Positions 39,874-48,390 of a stretch of DNA of 64,000 nucleotides are shown piece by piece. The DNA is taken from the NCBI RefSeq assembly GCF_902712915.1, contig NZ_CACTIA010000003.1, positions 151,815 through 215,814 on the forward strand, given 5' to 3'. The translations under genes were made by a program, and so were the position numbers. Position 1 is the first letter of the stretch; each line of letters starts with the position of its first letter. The DNA comes from Acidiphilium sp. C61 (GTDB taxonomy: Bacteria; Pseudomonadota; Alphaproteobacteria; Acetobacterales; Acetobacteraceae). A model generated the notes under the pieces. It saw nothing but the letters and a program-made list of their open reading frames with translations. It made no database searches and had not been told where the DNA came from.

Positions 39874-40084
39874 GCTGGTCCCGAAGGATCGGCGCCTTGA
39901 ACATCGAAACAGGATTGAAGGGAGGACGGCCGCACGTGGCTCCGGCGCCGTAACCCAGCCATTCAACCAGCCAGCCACGGAAATGCTAGAAATCGACCTG
40001 CGCCTCCAGAACCTCCAGCGGGTCCCCAGTCTTGCTCAGACGCTCAATATGCTCCGAAAGCCCGAATAGCGACCACGCCTCCAT
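39874..40084 (-). pseudogene. IS5-family transposase (element a), N-terminal piece
   Basis: Starts at ATG 40084: MEAWSLFGLSEHIERLSKTG, DPLEVLEAQVDF, then an in-frame TAG, HFRGWLVEWLGYGAGATCGRPPFNPVSMFKAPILRDQ, continuing across IS256 into HNLSDARMEF. This completes the gene order of one IS5 transposase spread over 6.5 kb. The two nonsense codons show it was already decayed or decayed since. Confidence 0.88.
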
Positions 40085-40121
40085 CCACCCGCCCCAAGTC
40101 ACGACCGCCTCTGTCGCGCGA

Positions 40122-40371
40122 CATGTGTGGACGGCCCGCGGGGTTCAAGTGGACGGCGGGAAGATTTGGGGGCGGTTCGACTGCGGTAATGTGTCCGGCC
40201 TCTTGATGCGGCATCACGGCCGCCGGCCCAGATGGGTTCCGCGAATGGCATTCCAAAACAATCAACCGGCATTTGAGATGCCTTTGTCGCGCACTGGATG
40301 TGTGCCATTCGTCGGATCGACCGATCGTCATCTTCTCCTAACGCCCTTGAACCCCGGCACCGGTGCGTGGA
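40122..40371 (-). ncRNA. Candidate guide (bridge/seek) RNA region of IS1111 copy 3
   Basis: The 250-bp non-coding end beyond the transposase stop. Its inner ~90 bases (around 40233-40330) are almost identical to those of copy 2, while the outer part diverges. Position and conservation pattern fit the RNA that directs IS1111-group insertion. Not proven by sequence alone. Confidence 0.35.
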
Positions 40372-41388
40372 TCAGGCCGAGGCCGGCTGATGCCGGTAAG
40401 CCTCACCACGCGCCATCATCGCCCAGATGATCCGGGCGACTTTGTTGGCCAGAGCGACCGCCGCGACTTTCCGTGGCCTGCGCTCCAGCAGTCCCAGCAG
40501 CCAAGCGGTGGCCGACCGCCGCCCTGGCTTGGCGACGCGGATCAATGCCGTTGCCCCCACCACTAGCAGCTGTCGGAACCTCTCATTGCCGGCTTTACTA
40601 ATCCGCCCCAGGCGATGTTTGCCCCCCGTGGAATGCTCCCGTGGCGTCAACCCGAGCCAGGCCGCGAAATGCCGCCCGCTCTCGAAGTTCGCCGGGTTGA
40701 CCGACAGCGCCATGGTGATCGCGGTGATCGGTCCGACACCGGGGATCGCCCAAAGTCGCTGGCTGACCGGACTTCCCTTGTGCTGCTCGAGGAGTTGTCG
40801 GTCGACTGCCACGATCTTCGCATCAAGATCGGCGACGTGCCGACCCATTTCAGCGAACATCGCCTTCGCAATCTCCGGGATCGTCGGCTCGGCCGCCAGG
40901 GCAGCGAGCAGCGCTTCGACATTTCCTTTGCCTTTGGCCGCGACGATACCGAACTCCGCCGCGTGCCCGCGGAGCACGTTGATCGTCTGGGTCCGCTGCC
41001 CAACCAGCATTTCTCGATGCTTGACTATGACCGCCGCGGCTTGCTCCGCCACCGTCTTCACCGGCACCAACGGCATCGTCGGCCGAGACGCCGCCTCGCT
41101 GATGGCCTCAGCATCGTTGCGATCATTCTTGCCGCGTTTGACGAAAGGCTTCACGTATTGCGGCGGGATCAGCTTCACCAGGTGGCCCAAGGCGATAAGC
41201 CGCCGGCGCCAGTGGTGCGCCCCGGCACAGGCTTCGAGCGCCACCTCGGTCGGCGCCAGCCGGGCGAAGAACCGCTCGATCTGCGCGCGCCGGAGGTCGT
41301 GGCGCAAAACCGGTCGTTCTTTCTCGTCCACCGCGTGGATCGTGAAAGCATGCTTGGACGTGTCGATCGAAATCCGCTTGCATTCCAT
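40372..41388 (-). CDS. IS110-family (IS1111 group) transposase
   Basis: A 338-residue DEDD recombinase closely related to 22562-23578: RISIDTSKHAFTIHA, VALEACAGAHHWRRR, KNDRNDAEAISEA, then VGPITAITMALSVNPANFESG and HFAAWLGLTPREHSTGGKHR. The recombinase residues are intact. Start ATG 41388 gives the family-typical MECKRISID. Probably active or recently so. Confidence 0.93.
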   Translation of the reverse strand: MECKRISIDTSKHAFTIHAVDEKERPVLRHDLRRAQIERFFARLAPTEVALEACAGAHHWRRRLIALGHLVKLIPPQYVKPFVKRGKNDRNDAEAISEAASRPTMPLVPVKTVAEQAAAVIVKHREMLVGQRTQTINVLRGHAAEFGIVAAKGKGNVEALLAALAAEPTIPEIAKAMFAEMGRHVADLDAKIVAVDRQLLEQHKGSPVSQRLWAIPGVGPITAITMALSVNPANFESGRHFAAWLGLTPREHSTGGKHRLGRISKAGNERFRQLLVVGATALIRVAKPGRRSATAWLLGLLERRPRKVAAVALANKVARIIWAMMARGEAYRHQPASA

Positions 41389-41455
41389 CTGGCGGCCCTT
41401 TCATCGGATTGGTTATTCGACCCTACCTTGGCACATTCGATGCCGGCGGGCCTCA

Positions 41456-41721
41456 GTGAACGTATGGCCCGCCCCGTCCGCAAGGGGTGATTTTCATCTG
41501 GCTCTAATCAGTCTGCTTCAACGTATCCGGTCTCGGGTTTCGAACCCGGCCAAGATGGAGATCCGCGCGGCCTGATCCTCATAATCACGCCGGCCTCGGA
41601 GGCCGTTCAATGAGTCAGGTTTTCAAGCCGCCGTTCGACTGTCAGGCCATCTTCCTTTCACCTCACGCAGACATCGACTGCCCTTTCGCGCCCAACTGTG
41701 AGCGCTGTTCGGGCGATTCCG
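41456..41721. other. Non-coding gap between two IS110 elements
   Basis: No gene is supported. A GGGTTTCGAACCC segment near 41555 mimics a tRNA T-arm but no tRNA can be folded around it. Part of this gap is probably the non-coding end of the IS110 element that follows. Confidence 0.4.
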
Positions 41722-42762
41722 TCATGCGGCCGCAGCCGCCGCTTCGAATTGGGCGTCGTAATTGCAACCGTGCGCCAAAACGGCCCATGCGATCCGAGCC
41801 AGCTTCGCGGCCAGCGCGACTACGACCACGTTCTTATGAGCTCGATCGAGCAATCCCCGCGCCCAGCGGCCCAACGGCGTATCGCGTTCGACAAGATAAG
41901 GCAGCGCCGCTCGTGCGCCATGGATCAAGTTCTTCCGCAAATAACGATTGCCGCGTTTGCTGATGCCGAGCAGGCGCGGTTTTCCTCCCGTTGTCATTTG
42001 CCGTGGAACGAGCCCCAGCCACGCCGCCATGTCTCGCCCACGTTTGAATGCCTGCGCCTCGCCGACCGCCGCCGCCAGCGCCGTAGCGTTTATCGTTCCA
42101 ATTCCTGGGATTTTGGTCAAACGTCGCACAGCCACGTCGTCACGAGCCAACTGAACGAACTCGGCGTCGAAGCCGGTGATCCTCTGGTCGAGTGAACGCC
42201 ATTCCGCCCGAAGATCTTCGATCAACGTCCGGATGCGCGGGCTCAACGCGGCAAAACCGCCATCTTCGGCCAATGTCTCAAGCTCGGCTTCCAGTTTCCT
42301 CCGGCCTTGCGGAACGACGATCCCTCGCTCCAGCAGCAACGCCCGCAAGTGATTGATCAGCGCCGTCCGTTCCGAGACGAGACGCTCCCGGGCTCGGTGC
42401 AAAGCCTGGAGATCAGATTGGTCCTGGCTCTTCACCGGCACGAAACGCATCGTTGGCCGCGTCGCAGCCTCTGCGATCGCCTCCGCGTCGAGATCATCGT
42501 TCTTCTGCGCCTTCACGTACGGACGGACATATTCCGGCGACATCAGCCGCACCTCATGGCCCCGCGCGGCGAAAATCCGCCCGAGGTGATGAGCGCCGCA
42601 ACATGCTTCCATTGCCACAATGCACGACCCAAGCTCGCCAACGAAACTTTCCAACGTTCCCCGCCGAAGTCTCCGCCTCAAAACAACCCGGCCGGCGGCG
42701 TCCATGCCCACCACGCTGCAAGAGTTCTTCCCAAGATCGATGCCGAGAATCATGATATCCAT
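41722..42762 (-). CDS. IS110-family transposase, distinct lineage
   Basis: A 346-residue DEDD recombinase of a different lineage from copies 1-3: MILGIDLGKNSCSVVGMDAAG, IVAMEACCGAHHLGR, QKNDDLDAEAIAEA, then KIPGIGTINATALAAAVGEAQ and RDMAAWLGLVPRQMTTGGKPR. Start at 42762 (the protein may begin three residues later at MILGID). The ~300 bp upstream (42763-43080) is non-coding, so if this element belongs to the IS110 group proper its guide RNA would lie there. Intact frame. Confidence 0.92.
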   Translation of the reverse strand: MDIMILGIDLGKNSCSVVGMDAAGRVVLRRRLRRGTLESFVGELGSCIVAMEACCGAHHLGRIFAARGHEVRLMSPEYVRPYVKAQKNDDLDAEAIAEAATRPTMRFVPVKSQDQSDLQALHRARERLVSERTALINHLRALLLERGIVVPQGRRKLEAELETLAEDGGFAALSPRIRTLIEDLRAEWRSLDQRITGFDAEFVQLARDDVAVRRLTKIPGIGTINATALAAAVGEAQAFKRGRDMAAWLGLVPRQMTTGGKPRLLGISKRGNRYLRKNLIHGARAALPYLVERDTPLGRWARGLLDRAHKNVVVVALAAKLARIAWAVLAHGCNYDAQFEAAAAAA

Positions 42763-43080
42763 CGGTCTGCTCCTCTCTCCAAACCAGCGGCGATACTACC
42801 CGATCGCCACGAGAGGGGCGGGCCATCCCATAATCACGAATTCTACAACCTTCACAGGGTTAATGCGGGTGTCCAGCTGCGAAGGTTGAGTAGTTTCCGA
42901 CTCTCCCCGCGCCGGCATACATTCCCGATAAATGTTCCACTCTATTCTCTGCGTCTCAAAACAATTGTGGCCAACGGCCTGTGGAAGGGGCGTCCACGAT
43001 CCAGCAAATGCGGGGCACACCCGACACCCGTGTTGCTCAGTCGAATAATCACTGTGGGATATCAGAAAGGGATTGAAGCC
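42763..43080. other. Non-coding stretch upstream of an IS110 transposase
   Basis: No gene is supported. It contains one copy of the recurrent intergenic motif (GAGTAGTTTCCGACTC at 42888-42903). It may include the left non-coding end of the IS110 element. Confidence 0.4.
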
Positions 43081-43155
43081 ATGTATATCGGCGGTGGACT
43101 TCTGGGACTGGTAGTGCTGGTTGTGATTATCGTTCTCGTATTGCGTGTCATGTAA
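43081..43155 (+). CDS. 24-residue hydrophobic membrane peptide
   Basis: MYIGGGLLGLVVLVVIIVLVLRVM is almost entirely a single membrane helix. AAAGGGATTGAAGCC before the ATG offers a ribosome site. Such miniature single-pass peptides occur in alphaproteobacteria near stress genes; function unknown. The evidence is composition and start context only. Confidence 0.45.
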   Translation: MYIGGGLLGLVVLVVIIVLVLRVM

Positions 43156-43335
43156 TAGCCTTGCACAATGATACCGACTCGCGGGGGATTCCTCAGGACT
43201 GTTCAACGCTAATTTCTGAGCCGGGGTGAGTCCGATGCGAAACACCGCGGTGCCAACTGATTTTCTGGGGAATATAGGGGTTACCGACCGGCGGGGTTTC
43301 GGATTCTTGGGAAGGCGACCGATTCGGAAGTTGCA

Positions 43336-43478
43336 GTGCCCACGTGCAGTCCGTTGCTTGATATCCTGGCGGAAGTCCCGGATCTGCGCTGCGCGGAAGG
43401 GAAGCTCTACAAGCTGCCGCGTGTCCTGCTGTTCTCTATCCTGGCGATCATCAGCGGGAGCAACTCGTATCGCGGCAG
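43336..43478 (+). pseudogene. N-terminal fragment of an ISAs1-family transposase
   Basis: LLDILAEVPDLRCAEGKLYKLP, then RVLLFSILAIISGSNSYRG, is the DDE_Tnp_1-associated N-terminal domain of ISAs1 transposases. It breaks off at about 43479, where the truncated end of an IS110 gene on the other strand begins. Confidence 0.85.
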
Positions 43479-43479
43479 A

Positions 43480-44211
43480 AAGGGCGGTCTTCTGAGTATG
43501 ATTGATCTGGTCGACGGCGGCGCTGAAGCTTGCGGCAACCACTACGCCGACACCCGGACGGGTTATCAGCAACCGACATGTCGGGTCGGCCTTGACCGCG
43601 GCCATCAGCTTGCGGTCCAGTACGGCGATCTGATCGCGGACGGCGCGCCAGGCCGCAAGCAACGGCTCGACCACGCCGGCGACCTCGGGCCGGCCCTCCA
43701 GCGCGATGCGCACCTTCGCTTCGAAGACGCATCCGGCCCCGCCTGTCGCCCTCAGCCCAAACGTCTTCAACGTGCTGCGGATCTGGTTCGACACATCGAT
43801 TGAAATACCGATGAGTTGTGAACGGGCACCGACCAGACGGCGCATGGCGTGTGCGGCCCAGCCCTAAACACGAGCCTCCCGATACCAGCCAGTCCGGACC
43901 AACTGCGCCAAAGTTTCAGCGTCGGGTGCGTCAGTCTTGTTCCGCTGCGACGCTGTCGCCATGCGTGCATGGCGCGCATCGAGGCAGATCACCGGAAAAC
44001 CGACATCCTTGAGCGAATGGTAGAGCCACGGCGCCAACTGTCCGGTCTCGAGCCCGACCCGAACGAGTTCGGGCGCATGCCGGCGCAGGGCCGCGGCGAG
44101 CACCTCCGGCTCGCTGGCCCTCTTGCCCCGCCAGACCAGCTTCCCGTAGTCGTCCACAACGTGAATGGCGGTGTCTTTGTCCGAAACGTCCAGTCCTGCG
44201 TAGTGCGCCAT
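43480..44211 (-). pseudogene. IS110-family transposase with a nonsense codon and a lost C-terminus
   Basis: Starts MAHYAGLDVSDKDTAIHVVDD (D), VRVGLETGQLAPWLYH (E), KTDAPDAETLAQLV (D), all in frame, then a TAG at 43864-43866 after WYREAR-V. The same frame continues MRRLVGARSQLIGISIDVSNQIRSTL and ends at VVAASFSAAVDQ, where the ISAs1 fragment begins. The Transposase_20 catalytic part is missing, so the gene is dead. Confidence 0.88.
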
Positions 44212-44601
44212 GATTGCCTCCCTGGGTTCCAACAAGCGGACCACCCGCTCGCATCGCGCCCCAGTTTGACAGATCAAACCGCCGGATCGCGATCACCGCA
44301 TGGGGAACGCATCATTGCCTGGTTGAACCGATGCCAGGCCTGAGCATGGATTGGGAGTGCCTCAACCGAAACGCCCTGGCATTCATCCTCTGGGCCTCAA
44401 TTCGGCTGATGCTACGAAGGCTCTGTCAGAACAGAATATCATCTTGGACCGACTCTAAGTGTGACGTCGGATAGTTGTCGATGTAAGTATTTCCCGAGCC
44501 TCCCGGGCAATGCGATGGTCTGATATCTTGAGTTTGTTCTTGGGCAAGCTATCATATGCCTCCCACGAACGGTAACCTTGGACCATTTCTGGAGAAGTCA
44601 C
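44212..44601. other. Stretch without a supported gene, with a shared upstream element
   Basis: No gene is supported. Bases 44468-44498 closely match 53651-53681, a 31-base block that includes the recurrent AGTAxTTCCCGA motif. It lies about 105 bases before the start at 44602. Confidence 0.4.
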
Positions 44602-44850
44602 ATGACAATAGCGAATCCCGCCGCTGTGAGCCCCGGCACCCATCAATCGGCCCCCAATCATCCGGCGGCCGCCGTGCATATCGCTGCGGCATCGCATCAC
44701 GCCGTAGCAGAACACCATCACCTCGAGGCCGCGCACCATCTCAACATGGGTGAGCACGAACCCGCAAAGCTGCATGCTGCCGCGGCCATGGCGCATTCAG
44801 AGAAGGCCCATGCCAAGACGGTTGAAGCGGCCAAACCACCTGCCAGATAG
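44602..44850 (+). CDS. Small His/Ala-rich protein
   Basis: An 82-residue protein, MTIANPAAVSPGTHQSAPNH..., dominated by alanine and histidine (VHIAAASHHAVAEHHHLEAAHHLNMGEH), with a charged end HSEKAHAKTVEAAKPPAR. No signal peptide. The histidine density suggests metal binding or a helical scaffold, but this is inference. GGAGAAG before the ATG is a good ribosome site. The 3' end of a second copy is found at 45568-45628, so this was a duplicated gene. Confidence 0.65.
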   Translation: MTIANPAAVSPGTHQSAPNHPAAAVHIAAASHHAVAEHHHLEAAHHLNMGEHEPAKLHAAAAMAHSEKAHAKTVEAAKPPAR

Positions 44851-45048
44851 GTCTCGGTAAAGCTTACGAACTTTTCCGAGTGGCCGATCGTTCCTGAATT
44901 ACCTGATCTGGCAATTCTCGGTATCATGTTTTTCGGAGCGGGCCTGCGGTGCCGAGACAGTCGATGCGGACAATAACAGGAACGATCGGCGCAGGAACTT
45001 GGGATCGCTGCATAGGGGCTGTCTGTCTAACACATGCATATCGCATAT

Positions 45049-45415
45049 TCACACAGGTCGTGAATATGCGGCTGCGGATGCAACGTGACGATCAACTGGG
45101 TAGGCAGCCTCAACCGGACTCTTACTCACCAGTCTGTAATAGGCTACACTGGAGGCGAGGAAGAATGAGCGCACGAGTGCAGGTACTCGCTTGATGGCGG
45201 CGAGTTGGGCGTCGATCTTATCACGCAGCTTCTCACCCTTGCGCAGCGGATTCCTGGCCACGCCGGTGCGCTTCACATGGCTCCAGACCAACTTGTCCGG
45301 GTTCAGTTCCGGCGCGCAGCCTGGAAGGAAATGCAGCGTCAGACGCCCCGCGGTCGAGGCCACGTAGTCCTTGACCAGGCGCGTCTTGTGGGCAGAGCCT
45401 CGGAGAACCTCCTGC
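45049..45415 (-). pseudogene. C-terminal fragment of an IS630-family transposase
   Basis: AHKTRLVKDYVASTAGRLTLHFLPGCAPELNPDKLVWSHVKRTG, then RNPLRKGEKLRDKIDAQLAAI, is the C-terminal third of a DDE_3 transposase including the final catalytic E of PELNP-E (here D in NPDKLVW). The N-terminal two thirds are absent. Confidence 0.88.
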
Positions 45416-45499
45416 CTCAATGCATCTTAATCTCGTCGCCTGACCTCGTCAGGCTCCCCAAACCAGAGACGCCGCCACAGGCAATTTCCACACAATCCA

Positions 45500-45560
45500 A
45501 GACGCCAACGTTCTCGGCGAAGGTGACGTCTTGGACATAGTGGGAGGAATTTTCGACTGC
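45500..45560 (-). pseudogene. Central scrap of an ISAs1-family transposase
   Basis: ENSSHYVQDVTFAEN matches the ENSSHYVRDVTFAED motif of the fragment at 17534-18039. About 20 codons survive. Confidence 0.75.
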
Positions 45561-45567
45561 GCCCACG

Positions 45568-45628
45568 GCGCACGCTGAGAAGGGCCCACTCCAAGACCGT
45601 CGAGGTGGACAAGACTCCGGCCAAATAG
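45568..45628 (+). pseudogene. 3' remnant of a second His/Ala-rich gene
   Basis: With one G removed the sequence reads AHAEKAHSKTVEVDKTPAK-stop, matching the AHSEKAHAKTVEAAKPPAR-stop end of the 44602-44850 protein. The 5' part was replaced by the ISAs1 scrap. Confidence 0.75.
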
Positions 45629-45878
45629 CCCACAATGCCGCGCCCCGGCTTTGCAAGGCTCGGTATCGCGCGCGCTCGGAAGCCTCGGCCACATTGGCGA
45701 GATCGGATTTCTTCCACTGGGAACTACGTAGATTCCGGTCCTGCATGATCGTTTCGCGGGTCGCCATGTTGAGCAGTGCGACTATCTCGGCATGCGCGTC
45801 AAACACCCGCCTACCGGCCAACACAGAGGTGCTGCGGACCCGACGCGCGACCATGGCGCGTCCATCAGGAGCTTTAGC

Positions 45879-46121
45879 ATGAGATCGTATAGACTGGCTT
45901 GGTTCACCGTTGCCGCCGGAGCCGGGTTGCTACTCGGCGGCTGCGGCTATTCGCCGGGAGGCCGTGCCCTGTCCGGTGCTGCGATCGGCGCAGGGACGGG
46001 CGCGGTTGTCGGTTCGGTGACCGGCATCGGGCCGGGTGGTGGCGCGCTGATCGGCGGTGGCGTGGGTGCAGCCGTCGGCGGTCTCACCAGTCCGAGCACG
46101 ATCAACCTCTCGCCCCGTTAA
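45879..46121 (+). CDS. Glycine-zipper lipoprotein
   Basis: An 80-residue protein: MRSYRLAWFTVAAGAGLLLGGC is a lipoprotein signal with lipobox LGGC (C22), followed by a glycine-zipper membrane-spanning segment (ALSGAAIGAGTGAVVGSVTGIGPGGGALIGGGVGAAVGGL) of the type in OmpA/YmgG-like envelope lipoproteins. It probably sits in the outer membrane. Start ATG 45879 is set by AGGAG. It is the first of three short exported genes in a row at 45879-46749, likely one transcription unit. Confidence 0.8.
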   Translation: MRSYRLAWFTVAAGAGLLLGGCGYSPGGRALSGAAIGAGTGAVVGSVTGIGPGGGALIGGGVGAAVGGLTSPSTINLSPR

Positions 46122-46172
46122 CCGGAACCCGCCCAGGTGACGTTTAAACACCCTGAAAGCAGGAAAGAATCC

Positions 46173-46511
46173 ATGAACCGCATTCAGGTTATCACGCCGC
46201 TCGGCGCCGGCCTCGCTCTGGCGACGGCTGGCGCGAACGCGCAGACGACGACCACAACATCCACCGCCCATACGCTACAGCCTACCGCGATGACGTGGAC
46301 GCCGGTCATGCCGTCGCCGAGCGGCACGCTGAGCACGACCGAAACCAGCCGCAGCGTCGATGCGGCCGGGAATACGTCGCAATCGCGGAAGACGACCTAT
46401 GGCAGCGAAGACGGTGCGGTCAGCCAGTCCACCAGCACCACCACGATTACACCTGTGCCACACACTAGCACCACGACCGACACAACGTCTCCATACTCGA
46501 CCACGAAATGA
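46173..46511 (+). CDS. Exported threonine/serine-rich protein
   Basis: A 112-residue protein with signal peptide MNRIQVITPLGAGLALATAGANA and a mature part very rich in Thr and Ser (TTTTTSTAHT, TSTTTITPVPHTSTTTDTTSPY). It is likely unstructured in the periplasm or on the surface. AGGAAAG precedes ATG 46173. It shares composition with the lipoprotein gene 13 bases downstream, suggesting a common origin or role. No named family. Confidence 0.65.
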   Translation: MNRIQVITPLGAGLALATAGANAQTTTTTSTAHTLQPTAMTWTPVMPSPSGTLSTTETSRSVDAAGNTSQSRKTTYGSEDGAVSQSTSTTTITPVPHTSTTTDTTSPYSTTK

Positions 46512-46524
46512 ACCGGAGGACATC

Positions 46525-46749
46525 ATGCGATCGAACAAGACCACCGCGGCACGCATTCTGCTTGCCACGTGGATGAGCGGGGCCGTCCTGGTCCTCGCCG
46601 GCTGCGGTGGCGGTTCGCCGGACACCGCGACGACGACGACGACGCAACATACGAGCACCTCGACCACAGCGACCGCGGCGGCGCCGCCAATGCTGGGCGC
46701 GCCCGTGACCACGACCACGCAGACCACGCGCTCGACGACGATGGAGTAG
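46525..46749 (+). CDS. Threonine-rich small lipoprotein
   Basis: A 74-residue protein: MRSNKTTAARILLATWMSGAVLVLAGC is a lipoprotein signal (lipobox LAGC), then GGGSP and a Thr/Ala-rich low-complexity tail ending TTTQTTRSTTME. Ribosome site GGAGG five bases before ATG 46525. Directly follows the Thr-rich exported gene. Envelope-anchored, function unknown. Confidence 0.7.
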   Translation: MRSNKTTAARILLATWMSGAVLVLAGCGGGSPDTATTTTTQHTSTSTTATAAAPPMLGAPVTTTTQTTRSTTME

Positions 46750-46878
46750 CGCGATGGCGTGCGCCGCCACCGCGCTGCATGAGTAATTTCCGAGGCTGTC
46801 CGGCGAGCGGTCGGGTCTGCCAGATTGTAGGCTCGACCGCTCGCTTCGCGCGTGCCGTCAATAGGTGGGGTATGGAAC

Positions 46879-47436
46879 ATGGATGACAGAACAGGCCGTC
46901 CGCGCAACATAGTGTCATTGCAGGTCGCATCTCTCGACGCCCATATCGGCGGTCAGATCACGGCACGGCGCGCGGAAATTGGACTCTCTCGCCGGCAACT
47001 GGCGATGACACTGCGCGTGCCAGTGAGAGGGATCGCCGCCTACGAGCGCGGCATACAGCATGTCGCACCAGCGGACCTGTTCCGGTTAGCGCAGGCGCTC
47101 GGCGTGGACCTCGCCTATTTCTACACGGATTCGGCGTCCTCGCCGCAGGCGCCAAAGGCCGAAACCGGGTGTCCGGTCGGCGGTCGCGCCGCGGGCGGCG
47201 TCGGGCAGGCCGCCGTGGACATGCGCCAATATGACGATATCGACCAGATCGCCGATAGATTCAGTCGGATTCGGAATCCGGCAATTCGGCGATGCGTTAC
47301 CCGGATGCTGGACAGCCTTGCCGAGCATGAGGTATCGAGTGTCACGGTCGGAGATGTCCGGACCGAGCCACTGATCTCCGCGTTCGAAGAGCTCGCCGAG
47401 TTGGCATATGCGCCGCCCTCGGCATCGCGCGGATGA
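46879..47436 (+). CDS. XRE-family transcriptional regulator
   Basis: A 185-residue protein with an N-terminal helix-turn-helix at about 24-80: GQITARRAEIGLSRRQLAMTLRVPVRGIAAYERGIQHVAPADLFRLAQALGVDLAYFY, a standard Cro/C1-type domain. The C-terminal half (DIDQIADRFSRIRNPAIRRCVTRML...) is helical and may dimerise. Such XRE proteins are common across alphaproteobacteria; the target is unknown but may be its own neighbourhood. The start at ATG 46879 is one of several possibilities; GTG 46852 would add nine residues. Confidence 0.85.
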   Translation: MDDRTGRPRNIVSLQVASLDAHIGGQITARRAEIGLSRRQLAMTLRVPVRGIAAYERGIQHVAPADLFRLAQALGVDLAYFYTDSASSPQAPKAETGCPVGGRAAGGVGQAAVDMRQYDDIDQIADRFSRIRNPAIRRCVTRMLDSLAEHEVSSVTVGDVRTEPLISAFEELAELAYAPPSASRG

Positions 47437-47870
47437 GCGCGTCGCGCCGGCGCGCGTGCGCGTGAAGGCATGCCGAACCGGACGCCCGCCACGCGCCCTT
47501 CGCGGAACGCTCGGGCCGTGGCCTGGCGGGCCTCTCGCGGGCGTCGGAGCGTATATGTGTGCCCTACATTGGAGCCGCAGGTGGCGGCTGAGCTGGTCGC
47601 CGCGCCGGGGTATGCCGCGACCGCATCGTCGAACGCTTTGATGAAGTGTGATAAGCCTCCTCGAGACGCCCGCCCTGGCGCGGCCTCCACGGGGCGAGTA
47701 CGCAGAGCCGGAGATGCGTAGTTTCCGAGCCTTCTATGGGAAGTGAGGCCCTGCTAATTATTGAGGCCTCGGCAGGCCGGATCACACGATCCAGTATAGC
47801 GATCGACAGCGAACGAGCCGCACCGGGTTTCGTGCAAAGCCTTAGCAGAGATCGTAACGGGAGCCGGCTG
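47437..47870. other. Stretch without a supported gene
   Basis: Contains the recurrent intergenic motif (GCGTAGTTTCCGAGCCT, 47716-47732) about 140 bases upstream of csbD. No coding frame is convincing. Confidence 0.4.
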
Positions 47871-48041
47871 ATGGACAAGGATCGCGTAGCTGGATTGGCG
47901 AAAGAGATCAAGGGCGCCGTGAAAGAGGCCGTCGGTAAACTCGTCGGCGATGCCAAGCTGCAAGCCGAAGGACGTGCCGGCAAGACCGAGGGCAGGGTGC
48001 AGAATACGGTCGGCGGTCTGAAGGATTCCGTCCGGAAATAG
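47871..48041 (+). CDS. CsbD-family stress protein
   Basis: A 56-residue hydrophilic protein, MDKDRVAGLAKEIKGAVKEAVGKLVGDAKLQAEGRAGKTEGRVQNTVGGLKDSV, the complete CsbD repeat pattern (KEIKGxVKExxGKLxGDxKLQAEGxxxKxxGxxQN). CsbD proteins accumulate under the general stress response. ATG 47871 with GGGAG nine bases upstream fits the family N-terminus. It is monocistronic by spacing. Confidence 0.93.
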   Translation: MDKDRVAGLAKEIKGAVKEAVGKLVGDAKLQAEGRAGKTEGRVQNTVGGLKDSVRK

Positions 48042-48390
48042 CATTCCGCACGCGCGCTACTATGTGGGACGGCTGCGTTCACATCCGCAGCGCGCGCTTG
48101 AGTGCCCCACCCGATGTCTGGCTCGACGCCAAGGCAGATCCATCGGCGCTCGGCGGTGGTTGATCGCAACCTGCCCAAGCGTGCCCATGTCTGAGAACAT
48201 CACAGATACATTCGCTTCAAGAGCAACAGCCGATCGGATGGAAGCATATGATCGGATGATAGTCACGCTATCAGACAGCTCACGCGGTGAGACAGACAGT
48301 GCACCAAGCCGGCCGTTGGTGCGGACAAGAAGGTGTTGCAGACGTGAGGTGAGTGTCTTGTCGAAAAGGTTGACTGGAAAGACCCCATTC

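Larger units (their letters stand above)
40122..41455 (-). mobile_element. IS110-family element, IS1111 group, copy 3
   Basis: The left subterminal repeat GTGGACGGCCCGC is intact near 40127. On the right the GGCGGGCC is present, but the following GTCCAC is replaced, so that end may be trimmed. It abuts the 5' end of IS5 element a. Confidence 0.7.

Noticed and set aside
41540..41575. tRNA-like T-arm (GGGTTTCGAACCC)
   Set aside because: No matching acceptor or anticodon stems can be placed on either strand; the segment lies in an IS junction.
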